NCBI GenBank assembly: GCA_963970005.1
Contig: CAXAMN010021607.1
Span: 1,025,675 to 1,089,674, forward strand
Source of the DNA: Durusdinium trenchii
Lineage: Eukaryota > Sar > Dinophyceae > Suessiales > Symbiodiniaceae
Reading direction: 5' to 3'
DNA length: 64,000 nt
A model generated the notes under the pieces. That model was not told where the DNA came from, did not search any database, and worked only from the letters and a program-made list of their open reading frames with translations. Position 1 is the first letter of the stretch, and each line of letters begins with the position of its first letter. A program made the position numbers and the translations under genes. Of this stretch, positions 31,001-41,119 are shown one piece after another.

Positions 31001-33040
31001 CCGTGTTATAGTTGTGTTTCTTGTCCCTTTTCTTACCCATGCTGTTGCAGCAATCACACGCAGCATGCGGCAGAATGCGGTTTGCTGGGTGCACTCTGGC
31101 ACCCTGTCAATGTGGGAATTTCTGTCCTGCCTGCAATGCATTGAATGACCCCAAGAAGCCCCAAGGACCAAAAGAGCACCTGCAAGCTGGATTGCACCTC
31201 AAGCACGACACAGGCCGCAAGCAGCTGTGGACACATGTAAATATATGCATTATATAAATCATTATAAATCTATATCAGTAGGTAATATATCAATTATATA
31301 TATAGATACTTGTATTACACAAATATTGAACATACAAAGTAGCTCATCATGCTGGCTTGTGTGAGGGGCATACACATCAGTCCTTTGTATCTTCATGCTA
31401 TACATGTTGAGATTTGTGTGCCCAGCGGCAGCCCGACCCATAGACACACAAAGGTGATCACTGGCCTGAACCTCTTGCGTTTTCACCACACATTCAACTG
31501 AGCCACACAGCGCAGCAGCAAGGAAAGGGACTCCAGTGCCCGGCGCATTCGCACCATTCCTGAGCGGTGTGATTGCCATTACAAAGTTGTGGGGAACGGC
31601 TGCCATGCAAACGATCCGTGTAGAAAAATTTGGCGGAGGACTGCAACACCTGGGGTCGGGGACCCTTAGCCAGGTCATATATAAAGGATACTATAAAGGA
31701 TATTCAACGGGGTATTGTTAATCATTGTCTGATCTCTCTGAAGCTGCCTCACTGTCGGTGCATTAACGAAAACTCAAAAGCCTGCGAGCAAGACACTCAA
31801 AGCACGAGCAACCTTTGCCAAGCGCAGTAGGCGAAACACCCAAACATTGAATCCTGAAATGGTGCCAGCGATCTCAGTCACCACATCGACCTGAGCACAC
31901 AAGGGTGCATGTCTTGGATTCTGGTCTTGGGGTTCCCGAGCATGCGTAAAGCTTTCACAAGCAAACAAGCTTTGGTATGAACTACGATGTATGACAACTC
32001 CATACAACTCCAGCTTCTTTCTCTAACGGTTTGGGCTACTCAAACATCCTCAGGCATGAAAATATTGAGTGCCGTTTGGCAAACAAGGCAAGGAGTTTCC
32101 AAGCTTGCACCCAGCCCTTGCCCTGCTGCTGTGGGACTACCAGCGACAGCACGACCTAAGAATGTCAGGGCACTTCTCGGCCAACATCGCTACACCGTGC
32201 TACACCTACAGGCGAGGGCCTCTCATTGGGGGGGTCTTTATCTGCACCACATCGAGGCTGTGAGGTTAAGCCCTCTCAGGCCCTCTGTTGAGTAGCAAGA
32301 CATGTGTAAGTCATAGCACATGGGTGCAGGCTGCCGAGGCCCAGTGCTTCCCAGGTGCGGGGTGCTATATATATATATGTATATTTATATAAGTATCAAG
32401 CTCACTAGGCACTAGTTGCTGGCTAGTGCAAGCAAATCCCCTTGGTGAGTGCACGCTCCTAGACTACTAGACATACTAAAAGCGATATTGTGTTAACATG
32501 ATGAACAAAGTACTGCGAGTCCGAGTGTCCTACGTCCAAAGTAATACTTCTGCGGGACCGGACGCGCACCAATTTTATCGCAACATGCCGCTGCTCACAT
32601 CACCCCGCACCCAGTAAAGGAGAAACAGAACGGATCAAAAGGTCTTTGTGCTGAAACTGTCTGAAGGCACACAAGTCCGCAAAGGATGGCGGAGTTTACG
32701 TCAAATGATCTTCATGTTGGTGAGAAACAACTTTCACTCTGAGTTTCACTCTTCTCTACTGTGCCGGTGGGTTACAAACGAATCCCAAAACGCAAGCAAA
32801 AAACTTGGCAAAGAACTCCGGATCCCACATTGTGGACTACAGGAAGTTGAAGGATCTAAAAACCACCTCGACTGTGGGTCCTGGCATGTTACGCTGTTGT
32901 ACTGTAGATGGAAGAAGGTAATTAGGCCAAACAACAGCCTAACAAGTTGGGTTGCTGAGCACCTTGTCAGCCAAGTGGCGACAATCAGATCAAGCCAGTT
33001 CACCCAAAGCTGGAAAAAGACCGACCGCAGGAGCACCACC
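28040..33040 (-). CDS. Voltage-gated cation channel with EF-hand, multi-exon
   Basis: Channel segments occur in the correct order on the minus strand. Segment S3 is WVNWLDLIVATW (about 32990). The S3-S4 region is VDVVTEIAGTISGFNVWVF with the voltage sensor RLLRLAKVARAL (31790-31893, after a TGCTCAG acceptor). S5 is VLFWSLGLLGVIQCIAG (about 31110-31180). The pore helix is YFGTFNRTILTMFEAPW (about 30590-30645, after TTTACAG). S6 start is DVRNVIQWPVGFVVYTMMG (about 30490-30555). S6 end is KVSAVFVQQTMKVAQQDQE (28315-28385). A post-S6 helix YAQKLKRFFTTLDSSG (28055-28140) leads into what looks like an EF-hand. This matches the single-domain Na+/Ca2+-channel-like proteins common in dinoflagellates. 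S1-S2 were not found and probably lie in exons beyond 33 kb. Ion selectivity cannot be read from this. An unrelated basic exon (GKHKVKKM-type, AGKHVKKMSQVQKTTAMKI) at 28430-28510 may lie in an intron. Confidence 0.68.
29515..29785. repeat. CCGG-rich and AGT-triplet low-complexity block
   Basis: GGCCGGCC runs at 29515-29578 and 29714-29775 flank about 120 bp of (AGT)n/(CGT)n. The CCGG runs are self-complementary, and the block could fold into a very large hairpin. Leucine-run frames here are microsatellite translation. Confidence 0.85.
32350..32394. repeat. (TA)n-rich microsatellite
   Basis: TATATATA runs with GT and TT interruptions, probably inside an intron of the channel gene or its upstream region. 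Confidence 0.8.
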
Positions 33041-33181
33041 TCAGAACATCTCAAAACCGACCAGACGATAATGGATTAGTGGGCGCCGGAATTGCACATG
33101 GCCTGTCACATTCTAGCACCACCAAATTAGCCTTGGGTTCACATAATCTGCAACAAAATATTCGAAGCCTGAAAGTTTGTC

Positions 33182-33290
33182 TCCGGCCCTCCCTCTCCCT
33201 CTCCCCCTCCATCTCCCTCTCCCTCTTGCTCGCTGGCTCTCTCTCTCTCTCTCCCTCCCTCCCTCCCTCCGTCTCCCTCTCTCAGTCTGT
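33182..33290. repeat. Pyrimidine (CTCC/CTCTC)n tract
   Basis: An almost pure C/T tract on the plus strand, about 110 bp. Frames through it (SLSLSLPPS) are low complexity. Confidence 0.9.
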
Positions 33291-33299
33291 TGGCGTATA

Positions 33300-33920
33300 C
33301 AAAGCAAACACAGGATGCCGCTTTATGTTCCTGTCTGCAAATCAAGTCGCCCGCGCTGTAACCTCTAGAAAGAACACGACGTCCTCAGCTTCATTGCAGT
33401 TCAATGAGAAGGGCCCCCCAAAAACCAAGGACACACTACAACAGGGCCAGGATGAAAGAAGTCAAACCATCACGTTACGCTGCCAGCCAGCAGCGTAACT
33501 GAAAGTTTTTGAATTACAGTAAGTACTTTGGGGGCTGAAAAACTCCATGGAACTCTTTGTGTGCCCTGAAGAACTCTGACAAAGGCCCACAAGTGTACAG
33601 GGCTGAGATGCAAAGTTTTGGCGTTTGTTATCTGTGGTCGGAAGGGCCTGAGCTTGTAAGGTCCAACTAACTACCTACAGTAAGCTCATGGCGACTTGAG
33701 CAAGACGAGCATCCAATGTTAAGGTTAGCACAGTGATCCAGCCTGCCACACGTGTCCAGCTTGAGTACGCTGTTGCTAGCAACTTGACTTGGAATTAGAA
33801 TGCTGCCTGCTTGCTACCTACATCTACCTACAGTGACATGCGATGAACACATGGCCTGAAAAACACCCCGTCCCATTTGTAAATTACCTCTCGTCTCCTG
33901 TGATTCTCAGTGGCGGATGC
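33300..33920. other. Intergenic, no supported gene
   Basis: The stretch lies between the pyrimidine tract and the copia insertion site. No coding-like frame was recognised. Confidence 0.4.
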
Positions 33921-33925
33921 ACACT

Positions 33926-34027
33926 GTCTGTCTGTCTGTCTGCCTGCCTGCCTGCCTGTCTGCCTGCCTGTCTGTCTGTCTGTGTATGTATGTATGTATG
34001 TATGTATCTATGTATGTATGTATGTAT
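33926..34027. repeat. (CTGT)n(CTGC)n(TATG)n compound microsatellite
   Basis: It lies immediately outside the 3' LTR of the copia element. The TATG part has the same unit as the tracts between the LINEs. Confidence 0.9.
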
Positions 34028-34042
34028 TGTGATTCTGCCCAG

Positions 34043-34193
34043 AAGGGACCTTCCCTAAATCACCCTGTCCAAACCCTGCGAACCCCGTTCGACCGAAACC
34101 CCTGTTTCTCTTACCTGCTCAAGTCATGAAACCCTCCTCTCCCGCCCCGGACTGGTGCCGCCGCGGATGAGCATCCAAGAGACCGGCGAACGT
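34043..34193 (-). repeat. 3' LTR of the copia element
   Basis: A direct repeat of 42472-42638. It lacks a 16-bp segment present in the other copy after AAATCACC. It starts AAGGGACC and ends GAACGT on the plus strand, so it lacks canonical TG...CA ends. Confidence 0.8.
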
Positions 34194-34300
34194 GGCATCT
34201 GCACAATTCACATTCCAACCATTTTCTACCTTTTTGTATCTTCATCCACTTTTCTACTCTCTTTCAACCAGGCAAGCCTCTGTCTACGGTTGGCTCTTTC

Positions 34301-35032
34301 TTACAAAGCAGATGTCTCGTCATATAGGCTATATCGCCCTTCGGCCAAACACTGCCGCAGCATAGATGCGTCCATACTCTTCGTTAATGAGTCCGCTAAT
34401 TGGGCCTGAGAACTTATCCACCTCAACTGGCAATTTTCACGGAGTCTTTCCCGTATCAAAATGCACTCAAGGCAAGTTCTATATTCCTCACAAACAGGGG
34501 TGGATGTCTTGGTGGACACATCATATACTGATTTGCAATCGGTCACAATGGATGCACGAGGTGCCTGAGCTAACATTTCCTCAGGCTCCATGACATTTGC
34601 TCCAGGATTCTTTAACCATTCCCAGAACAAACGTAGCCAGGACATGCGATCCAAGGAAGAGCTCAATGCGACTGCTTCTGCTGACAAGGTTGAACGAACC
34701 ACACTAGCAATCTTCTTCGAACTCCAGGCCACAGGGCAGACTATTCCCACCTGGTTCTCTGCCAACCTGCCGTCAGTCACAAAAATTATTGTTCCCTGTC
34801 GCGAGCTGCTGTCGCGGTTTGTCGCAAACGAAGCATCACTAAACGTGCAAAATGTCAGCTCTTCAACCGGGATCGGAACCAAATGCAGGCAAACTGGATT
34901 GGTCTTTGCTTCATGCAGTATCCGATTCAAAGCTAAGCTATCCCCAACAGTGGCACGGGTTACCCGTGACTGAACCTCCCCAATCTTAGCTGCTAACGAG
35001 TATTGACCGATGCATATTGCAAAGATCCACAC
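34301..35032 (-). CDS. Copia RNase H domain
   Basis: About 240 residues, with FSDASFATNRDSSSRQG (first catalytic Asp), SSKKIASVVRSTLSAEAVAL (the E of SAEA) and VTDCKSVYDVS (Asp), then QLADSLTKSMD near the end. This is the Ty1/copia RNase H signature. It degrades the RNA strand of the RNA-DNA hybrid during reverse transcription. It continues the RT in another frame; the shift lies around 35000. Confidence 0.85.
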   Translation of the reverse strand: MWIFAICIGQYSLAAKIGEVQSRVTRATVGDSLALNRILHEAKTNPVCLHLVPIPVEELTFCTFSDASFATNRDSSSRQGTIIFVTDGRLAENQVGIVCPVAWSSKKIASVVRSTLSAEAVALSSSLDRMSWLRLFWEWLKNPGANVMEPEEMLAQAPRASIVTDCKSVYDVSTKTSTPVCEEYRTCLECILIRERLRENCQLRWISSQAQLADSLTKSMDASMLRQCLAEGRYSLYDETSAL

Positions 35033-35709
35033 AGCTGCCTGATCTCTTGCCGTTCTGATTCTGTCACTGGCGAGAGAGGCTCTGCTCGGCGATGTTTGGG
35101 AATCTGGATCGGAGAGATCCTTTCTAGATACTCCCTCTGGTCAAGTTCAACTGACCCATCATCCCATTGAAAGTATCGCACACCGCAGAAAACAAAAGTT
35201 CTTTTCTGAAATGCTCCAAAGCTATACACTTTCTGGATTTGTTGGAGCACTGAACAAAAATGGTCATCTCCTCCGCCGATGCCATCGTCCACATGAATCC
35301 CCAACAGACCACGAACCTGGGGTTGTTGATTAGGACCCTCTGTCACCAACGAAAACACACAACTATCAAAAGGACTACAAACAAAACCATGGTTCTCGAG
35401 TGTTTCCCTGAACGACTTGTACCAAAGATAGGGTCCATCAATTCTGCCATAGGCACCGCCTTGGAGCTGGCATTGGTCATTCTTTTTCATGTGTAGTGCC
35501 GTGGCCAATTCTTCAGGTGCTTGGATTCCCAAATTTCTCCCATCCCCTTTTCCCTTCAAAAAGGCAGTCGACGCATCAAAACTCACGAGTTCCCAACCCC
35601 TGCTCGCAACTGTCTGCACAACTAGCATCCTGCCGTCTTTTGAGAGAGTGGGTGCATCATTGGGTATATGCAAGGACCACCAGACGAGCTTTTGCTCGTC
35701 GTTCCCCAC
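34993..35709 (-). CDS. Copia reverse transcriptase (RVT_2)
   Basis: Key boxes: ELVSFDASTAFLKGKGDGR (motif A Asp) and GLLGIHVDDGIGGGDD (catalytic VDD). It closes with IRQLCGSLQYASVNTR, the start of the connection to RNase H. The upstream fingers portion lies in another frame at 35657-36247, joined at about 35690, so at least one frameshift splits the domain. Confidence 0.88.
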   Translation of the reverse strand: MGNDEQKLVWWSLHIPNDAPTLSKDGRMLVVQTVASRGWELVSFDASTAFLKGKGDGRNLGIQAPEELATALHMKKNDQCQLQGGAYGRIDGPYLWYKSFRETLENHGFVCSPFDSCVFSLVTEGPNQQPQVRGLLGIHVDDGIGGGDDHFCSVLQQIQKVYSFGAFQKRTFVFCGVRYFQWDDGSVELDQREYLERISPIQIPKHRRAEPLSPVTESERQEIRQLCGSLQYASVNTR

Positions 35710-36434
35710 CTGGCTGCTCAGGCGGTTTCCAGCAAAGAATCCGTCGGCATCTCATGACCTCTTCGGGTCTTAAGGTGCCTTGGGCCACACGCTTAACAGT
35801 TTGGTGATCGAGCCAAGCCTTAACCTCCTTTTGTTTTGCGGCTCTGAATTTTATCTTGTCTTCCTCATTCAGGTCTTCCCACCTAAGCTCCATTTTCTCT
35901 TTCTTGGTGTGAGTTACCCCATAGGTCTCCCAAACACTACACACCTCTTCAAAACGAGCGTTGGAACAATTCTCAACTGGACCATCCCTAAACTGGATTT
36001 CATAGGATGGAGGAAGGTCATCCCCAAATGCAAACAATTCATCGTCGTCTTCTTCTGGGATCGGAACATTCACACCATCAACTTCCATGGGTTCAGGAAC
36101 TGAGGGGGAGTAATCACTTAAATAAATTCCCCAGTCCTTGGTCAGGCATTTCTGCCTGAGTGGAAGGTGGTGACACTTCAATCTCTGGCTGCTCGCTTGC
36201 ATTGATGGATGACTCCGATCGCACCTGGTCTGCTTCTGGGAGTTCATCTAAATCAACAAACTCCCTGGGACCTCTCTCCTCAATCAACCTCTCTTCAACA
36301 ACCTCTCCACTCTCATTCCTAGGCAACAAGTGGTATTCTCTTAGAGAAGCTGGTCGCAGGTGCTCCGGACTAGCCCTAATCAGCCGTCCACAATGACTCA
36401 ACCAAACAACTTTATCCCCCTCTACAACAATCAC
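35657..36434 (-). pseudogene. Copia linker between integrase and RT, in two frames
   Basis: 36114-36434 reads VVWLSHCGRLIRASPEHLRP, the typical end of the copia integrase region (an SH3-like fold). 35657-36115 reads the acidic linker PIPEEDDDELFAFGDDLPPS and then the RT N-terminus (AWLDHQTVKRVAQGTL, RRILCWKPP). The frame changes between them. Confidence 0.7.
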
Positions 36435-36506
36435 CTGTGAAGGGCCATGCCACCTACCTCGCTCTTTCCGCCCTGCATTCCTTCGTTGGTACTGAGTCCT
36501 ACTTGG

Positions 36507-37090
36507 TCAAGTCCTTCTTAGTAGTGCCCTTCGGAAACTGTTGTCATTGTCGGCTGCAATAAAGCTTTTCCGAGCCTGTTCTTGGCGGGCCAAACTCTTG
36601 AGAAACCATTGGCCTTCCGGGTTGTCGCTGACTGCCAAACTATGACTACTGACATCCTCATCTCCAGTCAGGGATCCTGGAAGGTGCCGGGATTTCCCAA
36701 GCAATGCTTGTTCGGGCGTGAATCCTCCAATTCTGCTCAAGGCATTTTTGGCCGCAAACCCTTGTCTCAAACACAAACGAAATTCGTCCTCTGTGTCAAT
36801 GGGTGTCTCTTTGTCCATTCGGTCCAACATGTTCTTAACAATGTGTCCATGGCGTTCACATCGACCAAGTTGCCAATGGCTTTCACCCGCACTCAAAGAG
36901 ACCTTGATGTTTTCCCGTTGGAGAAACTGTGCCCATTCATTGTTGACATACTCTCCTGCGGGATCCAAGTACAATAACTTATATGGGCCTGCCCACTGAA
37001 GCCAAACGTCCTCAAACGCTCAAATCTGTTCAGCCACAGTTCTTCCACTAGGAGCTCCAACATGAAACAATGTCCCTTCGTCAATGAAGT
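36507..37090 (-). pseudogene. Copia integrase catalytic core
   Basis: It reads HFIDEGTLFHVGAPSGRT (first Asp), an in-frame TGA, then LYLDPAGEYVNNEW (second Asp) and GESHWQLGRCERHGHIV (Glu). This gives a complete D,D,E set for strand transfer. The TGA after VAEQI breaks the frame. Confidence 0.8.
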
Positions 37091-37263
37091 GCGTGAAATG
37101 AAGGATTTAAAGGCTTACGCCTAACAGCCGGGCGCCGGCCCACTTGGGTCTGTGGGGCGTATGTCACGCCCATGTTGGCCTTGGTGGTGCCTATATTGAG
37201 CAAAGTTAAGCTATCTGGTGCGCATCTTGGCCCTAGGTTGGGCCAAGTGGGGCCCATGTGGTG

Positions 37264-37530
37264 TATGTTGGGCACATCTTGGGCCCATGTTGAGCCTATG
37301 TTGGGCNNNNNNNNNNGGTGTATGTTGGGCACATCTTGGGCCCATGTTGAGCCTATGTTGGGCCTATGTTGGCCTATGTTAGGCCTATGTTGGCCTATGT
37401 TGGCCTAGGTTGGGCCTATGTTGGGCCTATGTTGGCCCATGTTGGCTCTATGTTGAGCCATCTTGGAGGCTATGTTGGGCATATGTTGGGATATGTTGGC
37501 TATCTTGGGCCTATGTTGGGAATATGTTAG
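37264..37530. repeat. Tandem (GGCCTATGTTGG)n array
   Basis: Degenerate 11-12-bp units (TATGTTGGGCC/TATGTTGGCC), interrupted by the assembly gap at 37307-37316. Confidence 0.85.
37307..37316. other. Assembly gap (10 N)
   Basis: Unresolved bases within the tandem array. The same flanking unit is present on both sides. Confidence 0.99.
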
Positions 37531-37861
37531 GCAATTTATATTGAAAACATCTTCCGAGACAACTTTTTACGATTTTTTCCTTCCCGCAAAGCAAAAACCT
37601 TGAAAAAACCTACGTTTTTTGACATCGCCTAGCTGAAATTCTCGGCCGCCGAGGGCCCCAAAACCCTGTAAAACACAGTGTTTTTATACCTCACACACAC
37701 GATACACTGTAAATTACAGCGACTTCAGTGAACAGGAAGTGACGAGGGGGTCCGCCCGTTTTGGTGACGAGGGTCGGCGGTTGGGGGGGCGAGCGTCTAT
37801 AACCTTCGGTTACCACCGAAGGCCCTCCGGGCATGCCACGGGCTTCGTGGCCGGCGCCCGG

Positions 37862-38978
37862 ATTTTCCCCTTCCATTCTTCCACCAAGCTCCATCCCCTC
37901 CAACTTCATCATTAAAATCCAGCTCACGGTGGATAGTGCTGGGTCGTGCAAAGAGAGGTGCATCCTGATTTTCGGCAAAAGTTGGACATTGAAAATCCCG
38001 TACCCCTTTCAACACCGCGTCACTTGCCCCCCTTTCCCTGAGAAACTTCCCAAAAAGTTCAGGTCCAGGGTGACCAAGATTTTGGTGGAGTCGTTGAATA
38101 TCCCTCGTTTCTTCTGGAGTCAAACTAAGGAAGGCAGGTCCTGACACGGCAATTGGTCGGGGCGCCCACTCTTGGTCTGGTGGGTTGGGAATTGAAAGAA
38201 CATTTGGTGGTGCTCCTACACAGCTAATCCCTTTTGTTTCTTCTTCTTTATCTTGTTCTAGGGGTAGCCAAGGCATACCAAACAACGTCAAGGAGAGACG
38301 GGCGGGACCACACTTCCCGATCCGTTTCATCCGTGACAGCTTCTTCCATTCTTCTGGACCCCCAACATCAATCACCTCCCCAGAAACACGGTGAACATAT
38401 ACGGTCTTTCTCAAGGTCAAATCCCTGAGGTCCTCATCCTTATTGGGGGTCCGAAAACGATCTGTTCCCGACACGTGATCACCAGCTTCACCTTCATCTC
38501 TGGGAGAGCCTTTTGGAACCTTCTCGAAAAACTCCCCTTCGCGGAAATTTCGAACTCCTACTCTAGAGGTCACCTTAGAGGCCTCCTGCATGACAGTCTC
38601 CCAAGACAACGGTGGTTCCACTGGCGCAAATGCCGCGGGACATGGTTGCTTAAAATCGCATCTTCGACGTTTCAGCCGGAGAGAGTCCATCACGATTTCT
38701 CTGGACTCTCGAGATCTTTTGTGCTCGGTGGAAGCTTCAAACCCTGCTAAAAGCTCATCAACCATCATGGGATCTTCTTTCATGGAACATGTTTCCAGCA
38801 TGGCTTTGGCTACGGTTTTGGCAAACACCTTAGCCTTAGTATAATGAGCGGCATAAGCTGAAACTTGATGTCGGCCTCCTTGGTACGCGAAACTTCCTTC
38901 TATCCGTCGATGTTCATGATCATGTAGACACCATCTTTGATGAAGTCGGTTGTGCATATGTCTTGAAGTGGTGTTCAC
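37862..38978 (-). CDS. Copia pre-integrase region with HHCC zinc-binding motif
   Basis: It includes RSREIVMDSLRLKRRRCDFK and a long linker. It then has RLHQNLGHPGPELFGKFL and VRDFQCPTFAENQ, matching the His-His-Cys-Cys GAG-pre-integrase motif, except that the last Cys reads as Phe (CPTF). The frame runs into the 734-bp insertion after DFNDEVGGDGAWWK. Confidence 0.75.
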
Positions 38979-39645
38979 TATTGTTCTCTTCCTGAGAAAT
39001 CGATCATCCTGGGGTAGTCGCAGTCCGCCCGCTCGACATTGGTCAATGACGCCGGCATCGTTCCCAGTGCAATATCACTCACTTCAGGCTGTTTCATGAG
39101 TTCTGAACCCTGTGGTTGTTCAAGATGAAAATGTCTTCCTGCGCAAACCTGGTGCCAATAGAGTTCATTACACAAATTTAGATGTCCTCTTTCATGATCC
39201 CTCATCTTCAAAATACGTTCCTCGGTTTCACTATTTCGTGACATGTTCAATCTGGAGAACCCTCCCAAAGCTTGCAATCGGGTGATGCCCAAATGTGAGT
39301 GGGTTCATACGCATGAATCCAAGTCCAATATTTGTTGATGCCCTTTGAGGTATTCAAATCTCCATCTTCACGGGTGAATCGCAAGGCTTTTCCTCCTATA
39401 CCATTCACTTGTTGGGTCAATTGAGAAGTCTTAAAACAATAAACCTCAAGACAATCAACAGGCCGATTGTGGTGGACTCGGGAACACCCAGATCGAGGTG
39501 GTCTTTGTTCAGCAACACACTGTTTGGGTAAGGTGGACAACCCGTCCTCAATCTTAAAAATGAATTCCTGACACTTCTTATGTACCTCGTCTGTGTCCCA
39601 ATACGGTGATCTCGAATTGAAAGCGCCTCGACGTCCCCTCTTCAC
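38978..39645 (-). pseudogene. Copia internal domain of unknown function, two frames
   Basis: 39247-39645 reads KALRFTREDGDLNTSKGIN and PTHIWASPDCKLW. The next frame (38978-39292) continues with GGFSRLNMSRN, RDHERGHLNLCNELYWHQV and RHFHLEQPQGSELM. The join at about 39260 needs a 1-nt shift. I recognise the HIW.SP.C...FSR...HFHLEQP pattern as recurrent in dinoflagellate polyproteins, but do not know its function. Confidence 0.6.
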
Positions 39646-40259
39646 GGAACCTCGGGCTGGTCGGTCTGCGGTGGTGAATGCTGCGCCAGCTCTCTCTGAA
39701 GGATCGCGATCTGGGTCTGGAGCTCCTGAACCTTCGTTGATCCCCCGTCCACTTCATTGGACTGGATGGGGGTGGCCTGCATGTACCCCCTTTTGAGGGC
39801 CTCGGAACTTGTCTTTGGCATGGGGAGAGTAGTCTCGATCTCCACATGACTCCACTCGGCCTCGGAACTCGTGGCTTGCCCCGGGTGCTTGATCTTCTTT
39901 GTCGGGAGAGATCCCGAGCTCATTGCAGAATGGCGATGAGCTGTTGCTTTCGGAAGGATGGGGCGCTGAAGCATCTCTCGAGCCAGCATCTTCTCCCGAG
40001 CCTTGACGAAATTCTGGAAGCTCAGCATATCGCGGGATGTCAGGCGAGTGTTGTGCAGGATAAACTGGGTGTAGCCGCTGTCCTGGTCGTAGACCTCCTG
40101 GAACGTCTTGCTCCTGTGTTTTCCCGACTGGAATGTCTCGACGGTCGGCACCTTGTAGGTGTAGGTGTGTGGTTGGTGACTCTCTTGCACCAATCCGTCG
40201 TCCTCGTCTCCCGACAAGGCTTCCAGCTGATACTGGGGCACGGTCTTCTTGAGAGCCAT
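39642..40259 (-). CDS. Copia accessory ORF with ExoX-C-terminal-like segment
   Basis: 205 residues, lying between protease and integrase. Residues ~37-85 (TFQSGKHRSKTFQEVYDQDS, YTQFILHNTRL, LSFQNFVKARE) resemble the G-K-x-K-G-K-T-F-x-E-V...Y...F short domain at the C-terminus of exonuclease X-like proteins. The end (KVQELQTQIAILQRELAQ) is a coiled coil. The domain match is from memory and its role in the element is unknown. Confidence 0.5.
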   Translation of the reverse strand: MALKKTVPQYQLEALSGDEDDGLVQESHQPHTYTYKVPTVETFQSGKHRSKTFQEVYDQDSGYTQFILHNTRLTSRDMLSFQNFVKAREKMLAREMLQRPILPKATAHRHSAMSSGSLPTKKIKHPGQATSSEAEWSHVEIETTLPMPKTSSEALKRGYMQATPIQSNEVDGGSTKVQELQTQIAILQRELAQHSPPQTDQPEVP

Positions 40260-40303
40260 GAGTCAACGAGTCTGTGTCCTGACAAGTCGGCGGATGATCT
40301 TGA

Positions 40304-41119
40304 TCACGCTGGAGGGCTGCATGAGGAAAGCCCACACACTGAAACTGGCTTCAACTCACGTTCTCGCAAGTCTGTGGTCTGTTGCAACTCTGTTTGTTCT
40401 TTGGTGGGAGGAGTGATAAATTCAACGCGCATGTCCGGTTTGGGTTTCTTCTCCCTTGTGTCCGCCGTTTCGTGTTCGTTTCTCTTGTGTGTTTCATTGG
40501 TTTCGTTGATCGTTTCACCATGTGCATGAAGGCAAGTGTCTCCAGTTCCATCAACAAAGCGTAAACACAGCAGGTCTCGAACATTGACACAGTTTAGTTT
40601 CTTCCTAACCTGCCTGAGTTTCAATACCTCCTCACTCCCATGGAACCTCATGATCCCTTCGTGAACATCTAGAATACTTTTCATGCCTTCAATCACAGCA
40701 TTGGAAATCAAAAATGGTGTGCTTCCTGGCACGATCTCCACGCGGAGCCAGCCTTTTCCAAATCTTCTCAGAAAAAGTGCTTCTTCACTATGGAGCAAAC
40801 CACTGTTTCCAAAACGAAACACACACCGTGAAGGTCCTCTCTGAACCTCAATCCCCTTCAGAGCTTCTATCAAACCAGGGACCCGATGACTACCAATGAT
40901 TGTTCGACTTGCTCCAGTGTCTAAAATGGCTTCTCCACTTGTCTCCTCTGCAAAGTTGGTCTTGCGAGAGGTCAGTGAAGCTTGGTTGATGGAAAAAGGC
41001 TGACTCAAGCTCTTCGCTCGTGGCGGTCCGGCTGAACGTCTTGACATCTGTTCATTTCGCTGCCTCGCCACGTGGGTGAGAGCCAAAGAAAATTTCTGCG
41101 TTGAATCCCCTACCATCAA
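40304..41119 (-). CDS. Copia aspartic protease
   Basis: AILDTGASRTIIG is the retropepsin active site (D-T-G-A-S). It is followed by a beta-rich region (CVFRFGNSGLLHSEE, GWLRVEIVPGSTPFLIS). The protease overlaps the gag end by about 68 nt in another frame, which would suit a programmed shift, but the element is damaged elsewhere. It processes the polyprotein. Confidence 0.82.
   Translation of the reverse strand: MMVGDSTQKFSLALTHVARQRNEQMSRRSAGPPRAKSLSQPFSINQASLTSRKTNFAEETSGEAILDTGASRTIIGSHRVPGLIEALKGIEVQRGPSRCVFRFGNSGLLHSEEALFLRRFGKGWLRVEIVPGSTPFLISNAVIEGMKSILDVHEGIMRFHGSEEVLKLRQVRKKLNCVNVRDLLCLRFVDGTGDTCLHAHGETINETNETHKRNEHETADTREKKPKPDMRVEFITPPTKEQTELQQTTDLRERELKPVSVCGLSSCSPPA

Larger units (their letters stand above)
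37128..37861. mobile_element. 734-bp insertion with 13-bp inverted ends inside the integrase
   Basis: CCGGGCGCCGGCC at 37128-37140 and its exact reverse complement at 37849-37861 bound the segment. It separates the integrase zinc-binding part from its catalytic core. Inside are a tandem TATGTTGGGCC-type array (37264-37530), a 10-N gap and a small hairpin at 37803-37822. No ORF and no clear target-site duplication were seen, so it is a MITE-like insertion at best. Confidence 0.5.

Noticed and set aside
33843..34129. Cys/Val/Tyr-rich plus-strand ORFs
   Set aside because: They are translations of the (CTGC)n(TATG)n microsatellite.
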